Positions 48,640 through 58,468 of a DNA stretch of 64,000 bases are shown piece by piece. The DNA is from Collimonas sp. OK242 (lineage in GTDB: Bacteria; Pseudomonadota; Gammaproteobacteria; Burkholderiales; Burkholderiaceae_D): positions 1-64,000 of the forward strand of contig NZ_FNOR01000008.1 of NCBI RefSeq assembly GCF_900107095.1, in the 5' to 3' direction. The translations under genes and the position numbers were made by a program. How positions within the stretch are numbered: the stretch's first letter is position 1; the number at the start of each line of letters is the position of its first letter. The notes under the pieces are model-generated. The model saw only the letters and a program-made list of their open reading frames with translations, had not been told where the DNA came from and searched no databases.

Positions 48640-48778
48640 TGTTGCTTTTGACGTTGCAGTTGCTTTTGACGTGAATTCCGCATTGGGACGTTGCCCAATG
48701 TGGCCTCGGAGTAGCTAACGTTTTAAGTAACGATGAAACCTCGTCGCATGCAACGGCATGTACTCCGTAGCCCGTCAA

Positions 48779-48834
48779 TTGGGGTCAGAGTAATTTACGA
48801 CGATAAAACTGTCGTAAAAAAACTCCGACCCCAA
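48779..48834. repeat. GGGTCAGAGT palindromic element, copy 2
   Basis: Arms TTGGGGTCAGAGT and ACTCCGACCCCAA (48779-48791, 48822-48834; one mismatch) surround an inner perfect TTTACGAC/GTCGTAAA stem. Ten bases further lies the trpS stop codon, so on the minus strand this hairpin is also placed to terminate trpS. Same head as the element at 17633-17695. Confidence 0.78.
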
Positions 48835-48843
48835 ATGACTGCT

Positions 48844-49878
48844 TTAGAAGTAGCTTAGACCTAGCGCTGCTTTGACTTCATCGGCAGTTTGCGCCGCTAC
48901 CTCACGCGCCTTGGCGGTGCCGTCTTTCAAGATTTGCATGACGTGGCCACGGTCCTTGGCTAGCTCTTCACGGCGGGCACGGATAGGCGCCAGCAAATCC
49001 TGCAAACAGCTTTCCAGGCGCGCCTTGACCAGGCTGTCGCCCAGACCGCCGCGCACATAGTGCTCCTTCATCTCCGCCAGACCGGTCTGATCGGTATCGA
49101 ATGCGTCCAGATACAGGAAGGCGACATTGCCTTCCAGATGACCCGGATCCTGCACTCGTAGATGCAGCGGATCTGTGTACACCTGCTTGACCGCTGCACG
49201 GATCTCATCGGCAGTAGCGCCCAGGTTGATGGTATTGCCGAGCGACTTGCTCATCTTGGCTTTGCCGTCGATACCCGGCAAACGGCCGATTTCCGGCACC
49301 AGGGCTTTGGCCTCGACCAGCACGTCGCGGCCGGCGGTGCGGTTGAAACGGCGCACGATTTCATTGGTTTGCTCGATCATCGGGACCTGGTCTTCGCCTA
49401 CCGGCACCAGCACCGCCTTGAAAGCCGTGATATCGGCGGCCTGGCTGGCCGGATAAGTCAGGAATCCGGCCGGAATATCGCGCTCGAAACCACGCAGGCG
49501 GATTTCTTCCTTGACCGTGGGATTGCGCTCCAGCCGCGCCACCGTGACCAGGTTCAGGTAATAGAAAGTCAGCTCCGCCAGTTCCGGAATCTGCGACTGG
49601 ATCAGGATCGTCGACAGGGCCGGATCGATGCCGACTGCCAGGTAATCGAGTGCTACTTCGATCACATTGCGGTGCACCTTGTTGGTGTCATCCATATTGT
49701 CGGTCAGGGCCTGGGCGTCGGCCAGCATGATGAACTGCTTATAAGTGTGCTGATAGGCGACGCGGTTACGCAAGCTGCCGACGAAATGGCCCAGGTGCAG
49801 GGGGCCGGTCGGGCGGTCGCCGGTCAAAATCACGGCGGAACCTGGGGCTGTCGCTGACAAAATCGCGGGCAAACTCAT
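48844..49878 (-). CDS. trpS: Tryptophanyl-tRNA synthetase
   Basis: 344 residues. Class I signatures: [18 protein letters not shown] (HIGH motif region, about 19-36) and [10 protein letters not shown] (about 208-217). It charges tRNA-Trp. Normal length for a bacterial TrpRS of this branch. It stands alone, with the palindrome at its 3' end. Confidence 0.96.
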   Translation of the reverse strand: MSLPAILSATAPGSAVILTGDRPTGPLHLGHFVGSLRNRVAYQHTYKQFIMLADAQALTDNMDDTNKVHRNVIEVALDYLAVGIDPALSTILIQSQIPELAELTFYYLNLVTVARLERNPTVKEEIRLRGFERDIPAGFLTYPASQAADITAFKAVLVPVGEDQVPMIEQTNEIVRRFNRTAGRDVLVEAKALVPEIGRLPGIDGKAKMSKSLGNTINLGATADEIRAAVKQVYTDPLHLRVQDPGHLEGNVAFLYLDAFDTDQTGLAEMKEHYVRGGLGDSLVKARLESCLQDLLAPIRARREELAKDRGHVMQILKDGTAKAREVAAQTADEVKAALGLSYF

Positions 49879-49942
49879 TGAAATTCCTTTAGCGGTATCC
49901 TGAAAACCCCGTATTGTGCCATTAGTAGCGTGTATCGAAAGA

Positions 49943-49976
49943 AAAAGCCGCCGGCAATTTCTCGCCGGCGGCTTTT
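49943..49976 (-). terminator. Rho-independent terminator of the Tim44-domain gene
   Basis: AAAAGCCGCCGGC (49943-49955) and GCCGGCGGCTTTT (49964-49976) form a perfect 13-bp stem; on the minus strand it runs into TTTTTCTTTC. It follows the stop at 50003. Confidence 0.92.
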
Positions 49977-50002
49977 GAGTTGCGACTAGCTGAAGGCTAA
50001 TT

Positions 50003-50941
50003 TCAGCTATTTTGCTCCACTTGCTCTATCCCCGCCAGTATCCAGCCGCCCTGCCCTGCGCTTGGCTTGGACAAGTTCCAGACCTCGGCGAACGGCGCCG
50101 CAACGGCCGCGCCGTCTTCCTTGATCATGCCGGTGAACTTCACGCTCGCCAGATATTCGGTATCGGCAGTCTCGATTCCCAGCAATTCCGCGTCCAGCGT
50201 CACGACATCGGTATGGTTATCCGCTGCGCCGCGCTCTTGTAGTTGCATGCGCAACTCGGCAAACATCTCTGGTGTGGTGAATTCACGGATGTCGTTGCTG
50301 TCGGCCTTGTCCCACGCGGCTTGCAGACGCAGGAAATAAGTCTTGGAATGGCGCAAGAAACCGACAGCATCGAAGTCCGCAGGCACGCCCCAGCCACCAA
50401 CGCCGGTAGCATCGGCTCCGGCACCCACCGCTGCAGGTGCAGCGTCAAACGCCGCACGTTGCATAGGCTGATCGATACGCGAAGCGATTTCCGGCGTGAA
50501 GCTGGATGGCGCCGAAGCAGCAAACGCAGGCCGCATGCCGTTGTTGCCGTTGCCCATCTTGCGGCGTACCAGCTTGTAAATGAACATGGCGGCAAATGCG
50601 AACAAGGCGATCATGATCATGTTGCTGATCATGCCGGCCATCGCACCGCCCAGGCCCATGCTGGACAGCAACGCGCCCAGGCCCAAGCCCAGCAAGGCGC
50701 CGCCCAGCATGCCTTTCCACATGCTGGGTTTGGCGGCTGCAGCAGCGGCCGGTGCGGCAGCTGCCGCGGCTGGCTTGGCGGCATTGGCGGCTTGATTCTG
50801 CGCCGGCGCCGCCTGGCGATTCATGCTTTGCGATTTTTTACCGAAGGAAGCGCCGCCGCCCATGCGCTTGGCTTCAACGGTCGACATACCGGCTGACAAG
50901 GTCATGACTACGACGATCAGCGCCACGAATAATTTCTTCAT
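50003..50941 (-). CDS. Tim44 domain-containing membrane protein
   Basis: 312 residues from the ATG at 50941. Signal-like N-terminus [20 protein letters not shown], an Ala/Pro-rich linker ([18 protein letters not shown]), a hydrophobic Gly-rich region with membrane spans (about 90-125), and a C-terminal Tim44-like domain starting [26 protein letters not shown] and ending EVWNLSKP. Common in Burkholderiales; function unknown, presumed envelope protein. Good terminator downstream. Confidence 0.86.
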   Translation of the reverse strand: MKKLFVALIVVVMTLSAGMSTVEAKRMGGGASFGKKSQSMNRQAAPAQNQAANAAKPAAAAAAPAAAAAAKPSMWKGMLGGALLGLGLGALLSSMGLGGAMAGMISNMIMIALFAFAAMFIYKLVRRKMGNGNNGMRPAFAASAPSSFTPEIASRIDQPMQRAAFDAAPAAVGAGADATGVGGWGVPADFDAVGFLRHSKTYFLRLQAAWDKADSNDIREFTTPEMFAELRMQLQERGAADNHTDVVTLDAELLGIETADTEYLASVKFTGMIKEDGAAVAAPFAEVWNLSKPSAGQGGWILAGIEQVEQNS

Positions 50942-51182
50942 ATTTTCTCCTGAGATTTGATGCAATCACGGTCGCATGCGGAAATACGGACATACGGACC
51001 GCTAATTTTTGAAACTTCGCAGCTATGCCATGACGCTGAACCGGCCCGGAATGAAGACCAGATGCAAGACGCGCATCAGCCTGCCGATCAGCATCGTGAA
51101 TGGATGGAAGCGCCGGGAGCTTGCCCGGCAGATAGGAAGGCGCCTGCCGCCAGCTGCAATAGCAATGGCGGCGTAAAGGCGC

Positions 51183-51566
51183 TTAGGCTCGCGGCGGAGG
51201 TCCGGCCGGGGGTAGGAACGGCGGTTGGCGCGCTTTGTCGTTGCTTGGCGCCGGTGTTGAAGCCATTGCCGCAGCGGCAAATACAAGGGGAACAGCAGGC
51301 ACCGTTTCATCGCCAAGATCGACATGCATCTCGATATCGTCCACAGCACTGTCCTGCGAGCTGCAATCGCTATCGGCGCTATCGGCGCTGTCAGCCTTGC
51401 AGGCTGGCGTAGCTTGCTTAAGCTCTTGATGATCATCTTGCTGAACCGCGTACGCCAGCGTCGCCACGACGTTTGCCTGCGTGTTTGCTTGAAATTCGGA
51501 CATGCCTGCAAAGACTTGCATAGGCAGCAGAAATATCAGCAAAAAAATCAGTAAACGTTGCATCAA
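51183..51566 (-). CDS. Small exported protein of unknown function
   Basis: 127 residues. A clear Sec signal peptide (LLIFLLIFLLPMQVFAGMS, cleavage near residue 20), then a soluble, acidic mature part with two cysteines (ACKADSADSADSDC) and a proline-rich tail ending LPPAGPPPRA. The ADSADSD stretch comes from a short internal DNA repeat. No family recognised. 241 bp separate it from the Tim44 gene, in which I see no gene. Confidence 0.6.
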   Translation of the reverse strand: MMQRLLIFLLIFLLPMQVFAGMSEFQANTQANVVATLAYAVQQDDHQELKQATPACKADSADSADSDCSSQDSAVDDIEMHVDLGDETVPAVPLVFAAAAMASTPAPSNDKARQPPFLPPAGPPPRA

Positions 51567-51714
51567 GGTAGGGAAACGGATTCAGGCCGGATTAGGTGGC
51601 AATGATTATACCAAACAGCAGCGCTAATTTTGCAGTCGGCCTTGCTGCAAAGAATGAAACGCCATAGACTACAAGCAGTACCTTTCACCCACCGTACACG
51701 GAAACAGCACCATC

Positions 51715-52449
51715 ATGCGCATTTTGCTTGCCGAGGACGACAGTGTTTTAGCCGATGGACTGACGCGTTCGCTGCGCCAGTCGGGTTATGCCACCGACTG
51801 CGTGATGAACGGGGTGGAAGCGGATTCGGCTCTATCGACCCAGGATTTCGATTTGTTGATCCTTGATCTGGGCCTGCCTAAAATGACCGGCCTGGAAGTG
51901 TTGCGCCGTCTGCGCGCCCGCAATTCACGGCTGCCGGTACTGATCCTGACCGCCGCCGACTCGCTCGAGCAGCGGGTAAAAGGACTGGATCTGGGCGCCG
52001 ACGACTACATGGCCAAACCATTTGAGCTGTCCGAACTGGAAGCGCGAGTACGTGCACTAACCCGGCGCGGCGCCGGCGGCGGTCCCACTGTCATCAAGCA
52101 CGGTCCGCTCAGTTACGACCAGGTCGGGCGGATAGCCTATATCAATGAGCAGATGCTCGATCTGTCGGCACGCGAACTCGGCCTGCTGGAAGTGTTGCTG
52201 CAGCGCACTGGCCGCCTGGTCTCCAAGGAACAGCTGGTCGATCACCTGTGCGAATGGGGCGAAGAAGTCAGCAACAACGCCATCGAAGTGTATGTCCATC
52301 GTTTGCGCAAGAAAATCGAAATCGGCGGCGTGCGGATTGCCACGGTGCGCGGTCTTGGCTACTGCCTGGAAAAAATCAACGAGCCGCAAACCAGTTCGGT
52401 GATTTCCGCCGCGCCGCTTTCTCCGGTCGACTCTTCCAGCCGCCGCTAA
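51715..52449 (+). CDS. OmpR/PhoB family response regulator (TctD/QseB-like)
   Basis: 244 residues. Receiver domain with acidic pocket LLAEDDS, phosphoacceptor Asp in FDLLILDLGLPKMTG (about residue 51) and Lys in YMAKPFELSELEARV; DNA-binding winged helix with NNAIEVYVHRLRKKIEIGGVRIATVRGLGYCL. The sensor kinase gene starts 9 bp downstream, and a sodium-solute symporter pair follows, so the system probably controls uptake of a carboxylate or amino acid. Confidence 0.93.
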   Translation: MRILLAEDDSVLADGLTRSLRQSGYATDCVMNGVEADSALSTQDFDLLILDLGLPKMTGLEVLRRLRARNSRLPVLILTAADSLEQRVKGLDLGADDYMAKPFELSELEARVRALTRRGAGGGPTVIKHGPLSYDQVGRIAYINEQMLDLSARELGLLEVLLQRTGRLVSKEQLVDHLCEWGEEVSNNAIEVYVHRLRKKIEIGGVRIATVRGLGYCLEKINEPQTSSVISAAPLSPVDSSSRR

Positions 52450-52458
52450 GCGTGCCCC

Positions 52459-54018
52459 ATGCGCGACGCTCAATCCCTGGCTGCGCAGCCAAGCTCGTCC
52501 ACCAAAGCAGCCGCACACGCCGAAGAGCGGGTCCAGCGCTCACTGTTCGGCGAGATCCTGGACTGGATGCTGGTGCCCTTGCTGCTGTTATGGCCGATCA
52601 GCATCGCGATTACCTATGTCGTCGCGAAATCGATCGCCAACCAGCCCTTCGACCAGGCATTGGACGATAGCGTCACGGTATTGTCGCAGCAGGTCAGCGA
52701 AGTCAACGGCAAGGTAGTGACGCGCCTGACCAACCCGTCGCGCGACTTCCTGCGCGCCGACGATGTCGATGCTGTCTATTACCTGATCACCGGTCCGCAT
52801 GGCGAATATATCGACGGCGACCGCGACATGCATTTGCCGGTGACGGAAGAAGATCCCTTGCATCCGGGCAGGGTCAGGTTTCTGGACAGTTCCGTGCATG
52901 GCAGCGATGTGCGTATCGCCTATACCTATGTCGATCTGCGCAATGCGATCGACGGCAATGATGCTGCCGGCAAGAAAGAGCCGCCACGGCTGGCGCTGGT
53001 GCAAGTAGGAGAAACGCTGGAAAAACGCGCCCGGCTGGCGAATGAAATCATCAAGGGCGTGATCCTGCCGCAATTCCTGATCCTGCCGATTGCGCTGGCG
53101 CTGATCTGGTTCGCCTTGTCGCGCGGCCTGTCGCCCCTGTCCGAACTGCAGCAGCGCATTCGGGCCCGGCGCCCGGACGACCTGAGCCCCATCGATTCGG
53201 GCCAGGTGCCGGAAGAAATCTCGCCGCTGGTAGGCTCGCTCAACGATATGCTGTCGCGCCTTTCACTCTCGATTCAAACCCAGAAGCGTTTCATCGCCGA
53301 CGCCGCGCATCAGATGAAAACGCCGCTGGCCGGCATGCGCATGCAGTCCGAACTGGCGTTGCGGCAAACCAGCCACCAAGACATTCATCGCTCACTTGAG
53401 CAACTCGCCAAGAGTTCGGAATCGGCGACCCGGCTGGTCAATCAATTGCTGTCGCTGGCGCGGGCGGAGAACCAGTCGCAGGAGAGCGCGCCGTTCGTGC
53501 AGGTCGATTTGTCCGAATTCGCGCGTGCCGTGGTGCAGGACTGGGTCCAGACCTCATTCACCCAGCGCATCGATTTCGGCTTTGAGCAGGCCGATCAAGC
53601 GTTGCCGGTCTTGTGTAATCCGCTCATGTTGCGCGAGCTGCTCGGCAACCTGATCGACAATGCCCTGCACTACACGCCGGTCGAGGGCCGCGTTACCGTC
53701 CGCGTGCGCGGCGGCGGGGTGGAAAACTCTGCAGCAGGATTGGCAATACTCGAAGTCGAAGATACCGGGGCCGGCATTCCGCCAGCCGAGCGCGACCATG
53801 TGTTCCACCGCTTTTACCGCATCCTCGGCAGCGGCGGCGGTAACGGCAGCGGCCTGGGACTGGCGATCGTGCGCGAAATCGCCCAGCAACATGGTGCCGA
53901 AGTGACGATTTCCTACAATCCGCGCAGCACCGATCCGGAATTGCCGGGCAGCCTGTTCCGCGTCAGCTTTCGCTTGCTGGAAACCCCGGCGCCGGAATCC
54001 AATACAGATTTCCATTAA
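52459..54018 (+). CDS. Sensor histidine kinase (TctE-like)
   Basis: 519 residues. An N-terminal membrane span (about 35-55), a periplasmic sensor region (about 60-195), a second span near 200-220, HAMP-like linker, then H-box FIADAAHQMKTPLAGMRMQ (phosphoacceptor His), N-box ELLGNLIDNALHYTP and G boxes VEDTGAGIPPAERDHVF and GSGLGLAIVREIA. It phosphorylates the upstream response regulator. 33 bp before the DUF4212 gene, likely one operon. Confidence 0.93.
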   Translation: MRDAQSLAAQPSSSTKAAAHAEERVQRSLFGEILDWMLVPLLLLWPISIAITYVVAKSIANQPFDQALDDSVTVLSQQVSEVNGKVVTRLTNPSRDFLRADDVDAVYYLITGPHGEYIDGDRDMHLPVTEEDPLHPGRVRFLDSSVHGSDVRIAYTYVDLRNAIDGNDAAGKKEPPRLALVQVGETLEKRARLANEIIKGVILPQFLILPIALALIWFALSRGLSPLSELQQRIRARRPDDLSPIDSGQVPEEISPLVGSLNDMLSRLSLSIQTQKRFIADAAHQMKTPLAGMRMQSELALRQTSHQDIHRSLEQLAKSSESATRLVNQLLSLARAENQSQESAPFVQVDLSEFARAVVQDWVQTSFTQRIDFGFEQADQALPVLCNPLMLRELLGNLIDNALHYTPVEGRVTVRVRGGGVENSAAGLAILEVEDTGAGIPPAERDHVFHRFYRILGSGGGNGSGLGLAIVREIAQQHGAEVTISYNPRSTDPELPGSLFRVSFRLLETPAPESNTDFH

Positions 54019-54050
54019 CGACAATATTAATCATCGGACCAGATATACGT

Positions 54051-54317
54051 ATGCTGAAAACCCGCCCGCGCCATCCCGCCAGTCACTGGCAAAGCACCAG
54101 ACGGCTGACGTTGGGCCTGTTGCTGATCTGGTTTGCGCTGACCTTCTGCGTCATCTTTTTTGCACGCGAGCTGTCGAACGTAAGCCTGTTCGGCTGGCCG
54201 CTGTCGTTTTACATGGCGGCGCAGGGCCTGGCGCTGGGCTATCTGCTGATCGTCGCGGTATATACCTGGCAAATGAAAAGAATAGATCAACACCAGCCGG
54301 ACCGCGAGCAGCAATGA
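54051..54317 (+). CDS. DUF4212 small symporter subunit
   Basis: 88 residues with two membrane spans. The pattern WQSTRRLTLGLLLIWFALTF and FFARELSNVSLFGWPLSFYM followed by AAQGLALGYLLIVAVYTW is the DUF4212 signature, the small partner encoded before VC_2705-type sodium-solute symporters. Its stop overlaps the symporter start as ATGA, so the two subunits are co-translated. Confidence 0.9.
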   Translation: MLKTRPRHPASHWQSTRRLTLGLLLIWFALTFCVIFFARELSNVSLFGWPLSFYMAAQGLALGYLLIVAVYTWQMKRIDQHQPDREQQ

Positions 54318-56350
54318 ACGATACATCTTTCTTCTGGCGGCTGGTACGCTATTACGGCTGGTACACCGGCGGCTTCGTCCTCTTGCTGGTGGTATTGGCG
54401 ATCCTGGAAAAAGAAGGCTTGCCGCGCACCTGGATCGGCTATCTGTTCATGTTTGCGACCATTGTCCTGTATGCCGGCATCGGCATCGTGAGCCGCACTT
54501 CGGATGTTTCCGAATACTATGTGGCAGGACGCCGGGTGCCGGGATTGTTCAACGGCATGGCGACCGCTGCCGACTGGATCTCTGCCGCCACGTTCATCAG
54601 CCTAGCCGGCGGCCTCTACCTGCAGGGCTTCGACGGCCTGGCTTACGTCATCGGCTGGACCGGCGGCTATTGCCTGGTCGCCTTGCTGATCGCCCCCTAT
54701 CTGCGCAAGTTCGGCCAATACACGATCCCGGATTTTCTCGCCGCGCGCTACCGTGGCCACACCAACAGCAATCCCATACGGCTAGTCGCAGTGGCGGCCA
54801 CAGTAGTGATTTCCTTCATTTACGTGGTGGCGCAAATCTACGGCGTCGGCCTGATCACCTCACGCTTTACCGGCGTCGATTTTTCGGTCGGCATTTTCCT
54901 TGGCCTGGCCAGCATCCTGGTCTGCTCTTTCCTGGGCGGCATGCGGGCGATTACCTGGACCCAGGTGGCGCAATACATCATTATCCTGTTTGCCTATCTG
55001 ATTCCGGTCATCTGGCTGTCGACAGTACATACGCACAACCCGGTGGCGCCATTGTCCTATGGCTCGGTGCTGGCGCAGATCGGCACCATCGAAAAGAAGC
55101 TGGATGCGGATCCGAAAGAAATCGAAGTGCGGGCGATATTCAAGGCCAATGCAGATGACTTCGATGCGCGCCTGCACGACTTGCCAAAATCCTGGGAACA
55201 GGGACGCATAGATGCACAGCAACATCTCGAACTGCTCAAGCACAACAACAGTTCCCTGATCGAGATCCGCGCCGCCAATCGCGCCTTGAACAACTATCCG
55301 AAGACGCCGGAGGAAGCCGAGCGTATATGGCTGCAAGACAAAGCCGCCAACCTGGCGCGCGCCGAGCCGCCGCAGCCACAGGCCACACCATTTCCCGGCG
55401 TTACTCCGGAGGCATCGGATATCAAACGGAATAATTTCCTGGCTTTGGTGTTTTGCCTGATGCTGGGTACGGCTTCCTTGCCGCACATCCTGATGCGCTA
55501 CTACACCACGACGTCGGTGCAGGAGACCCGAAAATCGGTATTCTGGACCTTATTTTTCATCGTGCTGATCTATCTCACGGTGCCGGCGCTGGCGGTGCTG
55601 GTGAAATACACGATCTACACCTCGCTGGTCGGCTCGGATTATGCACATCTGCCGGAATGGGTGTCGTACTGGGCCAATCTCGACAAGAGCAATCCGCTCG
55701 TCAGCATTGTCGATCTTAACCATGACGGTATTGTGCAACTGTCGGAAATCAACCTGGACGGCGACATGATCATGCTGGCGACGCCCGAGATCGCCGGCCT
55801 GCCCTATTACATTTCCGGACTGGTCGCAGCGGGCGGACTGGCGGCGGCGCTATCGACCGCAGACGGCTTGCTGCTGACGATTTCCAACGCCTTGTCGCAC
55901 GATGTCTATTACAAGATGATCGATCCGCATGCTTCCAACGCCAAGCGCGTCACGGTATCCAAATTGCTGTTGCTGGTGGTGGCATTGCTGGCGGCGTATA
56001 CCGCCTCCTTGAAACCGGGCGATATCCTGTCGATGGTTGGCGCGGCATTTTCGCTGGCGGCCTCGACCTTGTTCCCGGTGCTGGCGCTGGGAGTGTTCTG
56101 GAAACGCGGCAACCAGCAAGGGGCGATTGCCGCCATCGTAGTCGGCTTCGGCACCTGCATCTATTACATGCTGCATACCTATCCGGCGCTCGGCGGCTCG
56201 GTCAGCGGCCAATGGTTCCACATCGCGCCTATGGCTGCCGGCGTCTTTGGCGTGCCGGCCAGCTTGCTGGCGCTGGTCGTCGTCAGCCTGCTGACGCCGC
56301 CGCCCGATCCGCGCGCGGTGGCGCTGATGAATGATATTCGAGCGCCTTGA
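54314..56350 (+). CDS. Sodium:solute symporter, VC_2705 subfamily, with EF-hand loop
   Basis: 678 residues, longer than typical SSS carriers (about 550). About 13-14 spans; EYYVAGRRVPGLFNGMATAADWISAATFISLAG matches the sodium-binding region of the family. A long hydrophilic insertion (about 255-370) sits between spans. A perfect calcium-type EF-hand loop, DLNHDGIVQLSE, is at residues 467-478 in an external loop before TPEIAGLPYYISGLVAAGGLA. Likely substrate a short-chain carboxylate such as acetate, by analogy with ActP, not shown. Confidence 0.88.
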   Translation: MNDTSFFWRLVRYYGWYTGGFVLLLVVLAILEKEGLPRTWIGYLFMFATIVLYAGIGIVSRTSDVSEYYVAGRRVPGLFNGMATAADWISAATFISLAGGLYLQGFDGLAYVIGWTGGYCLVALLIAPYLRKFGQYTIPDFLAARYRGHTNSNPIRLVAVAATVVISFIYVVAQIYGVGLITSRFTGVDFSVGIFLGLASILVCSFLGGMRAITWTQVAQYIIILFAYLIPVIWLSTVHTHNPVAPLSYGSVLAQIGTIEKKLDADPKEIEVRAIFKANADDFDARLHDLPKSWEQGRIDAQQHLELLKHNNSSLIEIRAANRALNNYPKTPEEAERIWLQDKAANLARAEPPQPQATPFPGVTPEASDIKRNNFLALVFCLMLGTASLPHILMRYYTTTSVQETRKSVFWTLFFIVLIYLTVPALAVLVKYTIYTSLVGSDYAHLPEWVSYWANLDKSNPLVSIVDLNHDGIVQLSEINLDGDMIMLATPEIAGLPYYISGLVAAGGLAAALSTADGLLLTISNALSHDVYYKMIDPHASNAKRVTVSKLLLLVVALLAAYTASLKPGDILSMVGAAFSLAASTLFPVLALGVFWKRGNQQGAIAAIVVGFGTCIYYMLHTYPALGGSVSGQWFHIAPMAAGVFGVPASLLALVVVSLLTPPPDPRAVALMNDIRAP

Positions 56351-56380
56351 TTGACGGCGCCTAGAAAATTTTCATAAAGG

Positions 56381-58384
56381 CTATTGCTTGCCAATATTTT
56401 TGTCGAGGAAATTCTCGACCCGACTCCAGAAGTCGACATTGTTCTTCTGCAGCCGCCAGCCATGTCCCTCTTCCGGATACTGGATCCATTCGACGTCGAG
56501 ATTTGTCGCTTTCACGGCATCGCGGAATTTGGTTCCGTGTACAAGAGGAACCCGTGCGTCAGCACCGCCATATGCCAGCAGCAGGGGTTGTTTGATGCGT
56601 GCTGCATTTACCAGCGGTGAGGTAGCTTTCAATTGCGCGGAATCTTTGGCTTGATCACCGACCAGTAGCGGCATTCCGTATTTCAGATACTCATTGGAAG
56701 TATCGCTCCAGCTGACGTCGTACATCAGGTTGATGTCGGTCACTCCCACCCACTCGAACCCGCAACGATACAGGTCAGGGTCATTAATGAGTCCCATCAG
56801 CGTAGCGTATCCTCCGTAGCTGGCGCCAGCGATACAAATCCGCTTCGGATCGGCGACGCCCTGCGCGACCGCCCACTTGGCGCCATCCGCGATGTCATCC
56901 TGCATGGCCAGCCCCCATTGTTTCCAGCCCGCTTTGAAATGGCGCCAGCCGAAGCCCGTGCTGCCCCGGTATTCCGGCTCCAGAACCGCGTAGCCGCGAG
57001 ACGCCAGGAACTGCACCTCGCGATTCCATCGCCACGAACCGCCGCGTACATAAGGGCCGCCGTGCACCAGCACCACAAGCGGCAGATTCTTCTTGCCGGC
57101 GCCCTTAGGCATGGTCAGGTAAGCCGGAATTTCCAAGCCGTCCCTAGCCTTATAGCGCACCATATCTTTAGGCGACATTTGCTGCGGATCGATCTGGGGC
57201 ATGGAACTCCCTAGCATCGCCAGCTTTTTTGACGCGCTGTCATACAAGAAGTACACCGTAGGCTGGATATCGGAAAACGATTGCACCAGCATGTATGGCG
57301 TCTCCGGGCGATAAGGGACGCTGATCTGATTGACCGTCGACGGCAGCAGCTCATTGACCGTTTTCTGTATCGCCTGCATTTCCGGGTCCAGCCACTTGGT
57401 GTCGTCAGCATCGGTTTCGAAACGCACGCCAAGGATTTTCTTGTCGTTATGAATAATGGAACCGGAAAAATCATAATCCTTGAGCGAGACTAGCGGCTCC
57501 GGATCGATGCTGTTTTTACCGAGATCGTAGCGATACAGCGATGCCTTGTCTTTGCCATTTCTGGAACGCACGTACATGCTGCCGTCCGGCCCAAAAGAAT
57601 ACGGCATGAATCCAGCCCCGGCGTAGGTATTGAACTCCGCAAGTTTGCGCCATTTTTTCTGGTCTGCATCCCGATAGAAAACCGACTCCAGGTCGCCATC
57701 AATCGTGGTAGCGGTACGCGGCTCGCCGTGCCGCTCGATTCCCCATGCAATGGTCACGCCAGGACGTTCGACAATGGTAGAACGTCCCGTTTTGGTATTG
57801 AGGCGCAGCAGATTTTCTGACTTTACCGAACGGTCTTTCGCGCGTCCCCAGGTTACGTCAAACTGACAGACATAAATATCGTCGGAGTCATGGATGGCTG
57901 CACAAAAATAGGTGTTGGCAGGCAAGACATTGTATGTGTTGCTGCTGCGCGCCGCCAATAACTGGAAAGAACGCTCCACTAATTGCCTGAATTCTTTTCC
58001 GTCGCGGTTGATTGCGTACAAACCGGAACCCTGGTGCTGATCGCCGGCGCCGACAGACCGATCGCCAGCTTCGAACACCAGGCGCTCGTTATTTACCCAG
58101 TGAAACTGACTGATATCCGCATCGTCAAAACTGGCAAGCACTTTTGGTACGTGCTCAGTGACATCCATCACGCCGAGGCGCACATAGCTATCTTTGGCCG
58201 GGACTAGCATCGCTACGTAACGGCCATTGGGAGATAACTGGGCGCTGCTGAGAGCCGGGTGATCAAAGAAACTTTGGATAGGCAATGCGCCGGCCGCTGC
58301 GGGAACCGTGGCAGTCATGCACAGCACTAAAAGAGTGAATATTTGTATCGGGAGGTAACGCCATATTCTTTGCAAAATGCACAT
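56381..58384 (-). CDS. S9 family prolyl oligopeptidase-type peptidase
   Basis: 667 residues. An N-terminal signal peptide (residues about 12-32), a beta-propeller domain (about 40-400) and a C-terminal alpha/beta-hydrolase domain with nucleophile motif ICIAGASYGGYATLMGL, Asp in YGGADARVPLVHG and His in YPEEGHGWRL, i.e. the full Ser-Asp-His triad. Predicted periplasmic dipeptidyl/oligopeptidyl peptidase. It follows the C39 peptidase gene at 58469 by 84 bp on the same strand and may be the last gene of that locus. Confidence 0.88.
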   Translation of the reverse strand: MCILQRIWRYLPIQIFTLLVLCMTATVPAAAGALPIQSFFDHPALSSAQLSPNGRYVAMLVPAKDSYVRLGVMDVTEHVPKVLASFDDADISQFHWVNNERLVFEAGDRSVGAGDQHQGSGLYAINRDGKEFRQLVERSFQLLAARSSNTYNVLPANTYFCAAIHDSDDIYVCQFDVTWGRAKDRSVKSENLLRLNTKTGRSTIVERPGVTIAWGIERHGEPRTATTIDGDLESVFYRDADQKKWRKLAEFNTYAGAGFMPYSFGPDGSMYVRSRNGKDKASLYRYDLGKNSIDPEPLVSLKDYDFSGSIIHNDKKILGVRFETDADDTKWLDPEMQAIQKTVNELLPSTVNQISVPYRPETPYMLVQSFSDIQPTVYFLYDSASKKLAMLGSSMPQIDPQQMSPKDMVRYKARDGLEIPAYLTMPKGAGKKNLPLVVLVHGGPYVRGGSWRWNREVQFLASRGYAVLEPEYRGSTGFGWRHFKAGWKQWGLAMQDDIADGAKWAVAQGVADPKRICIAGASYGGYATLMGLINDPDLYRCGFEWVGVTDINLMYDVSWSDTSNEYLKYGMPLLVGDQAKDSAQLKATSPLVNAARIKQPLLLAYGGADARVPLVHGTKFRDAVKATNLDVEWIQYPEEGHGWRLQKNNVDFWSRVENFLDKNIGKQ

Positions 58385-58468
58385 GGATATCGTTCTTTCC
58401 TTTAGTTGAATTTTTTATTGATCGCCGCATCATTCGTGACTTCGGGCTATCTTGGTCACACCCGCATA

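Noticed and set aside
51023-51511. 162-codon frame overlapping the small exported protein
   Set aside because: Arg-rich out-of-frame translation; the frame with a clean signal peptide (51183-51566) is preferred.
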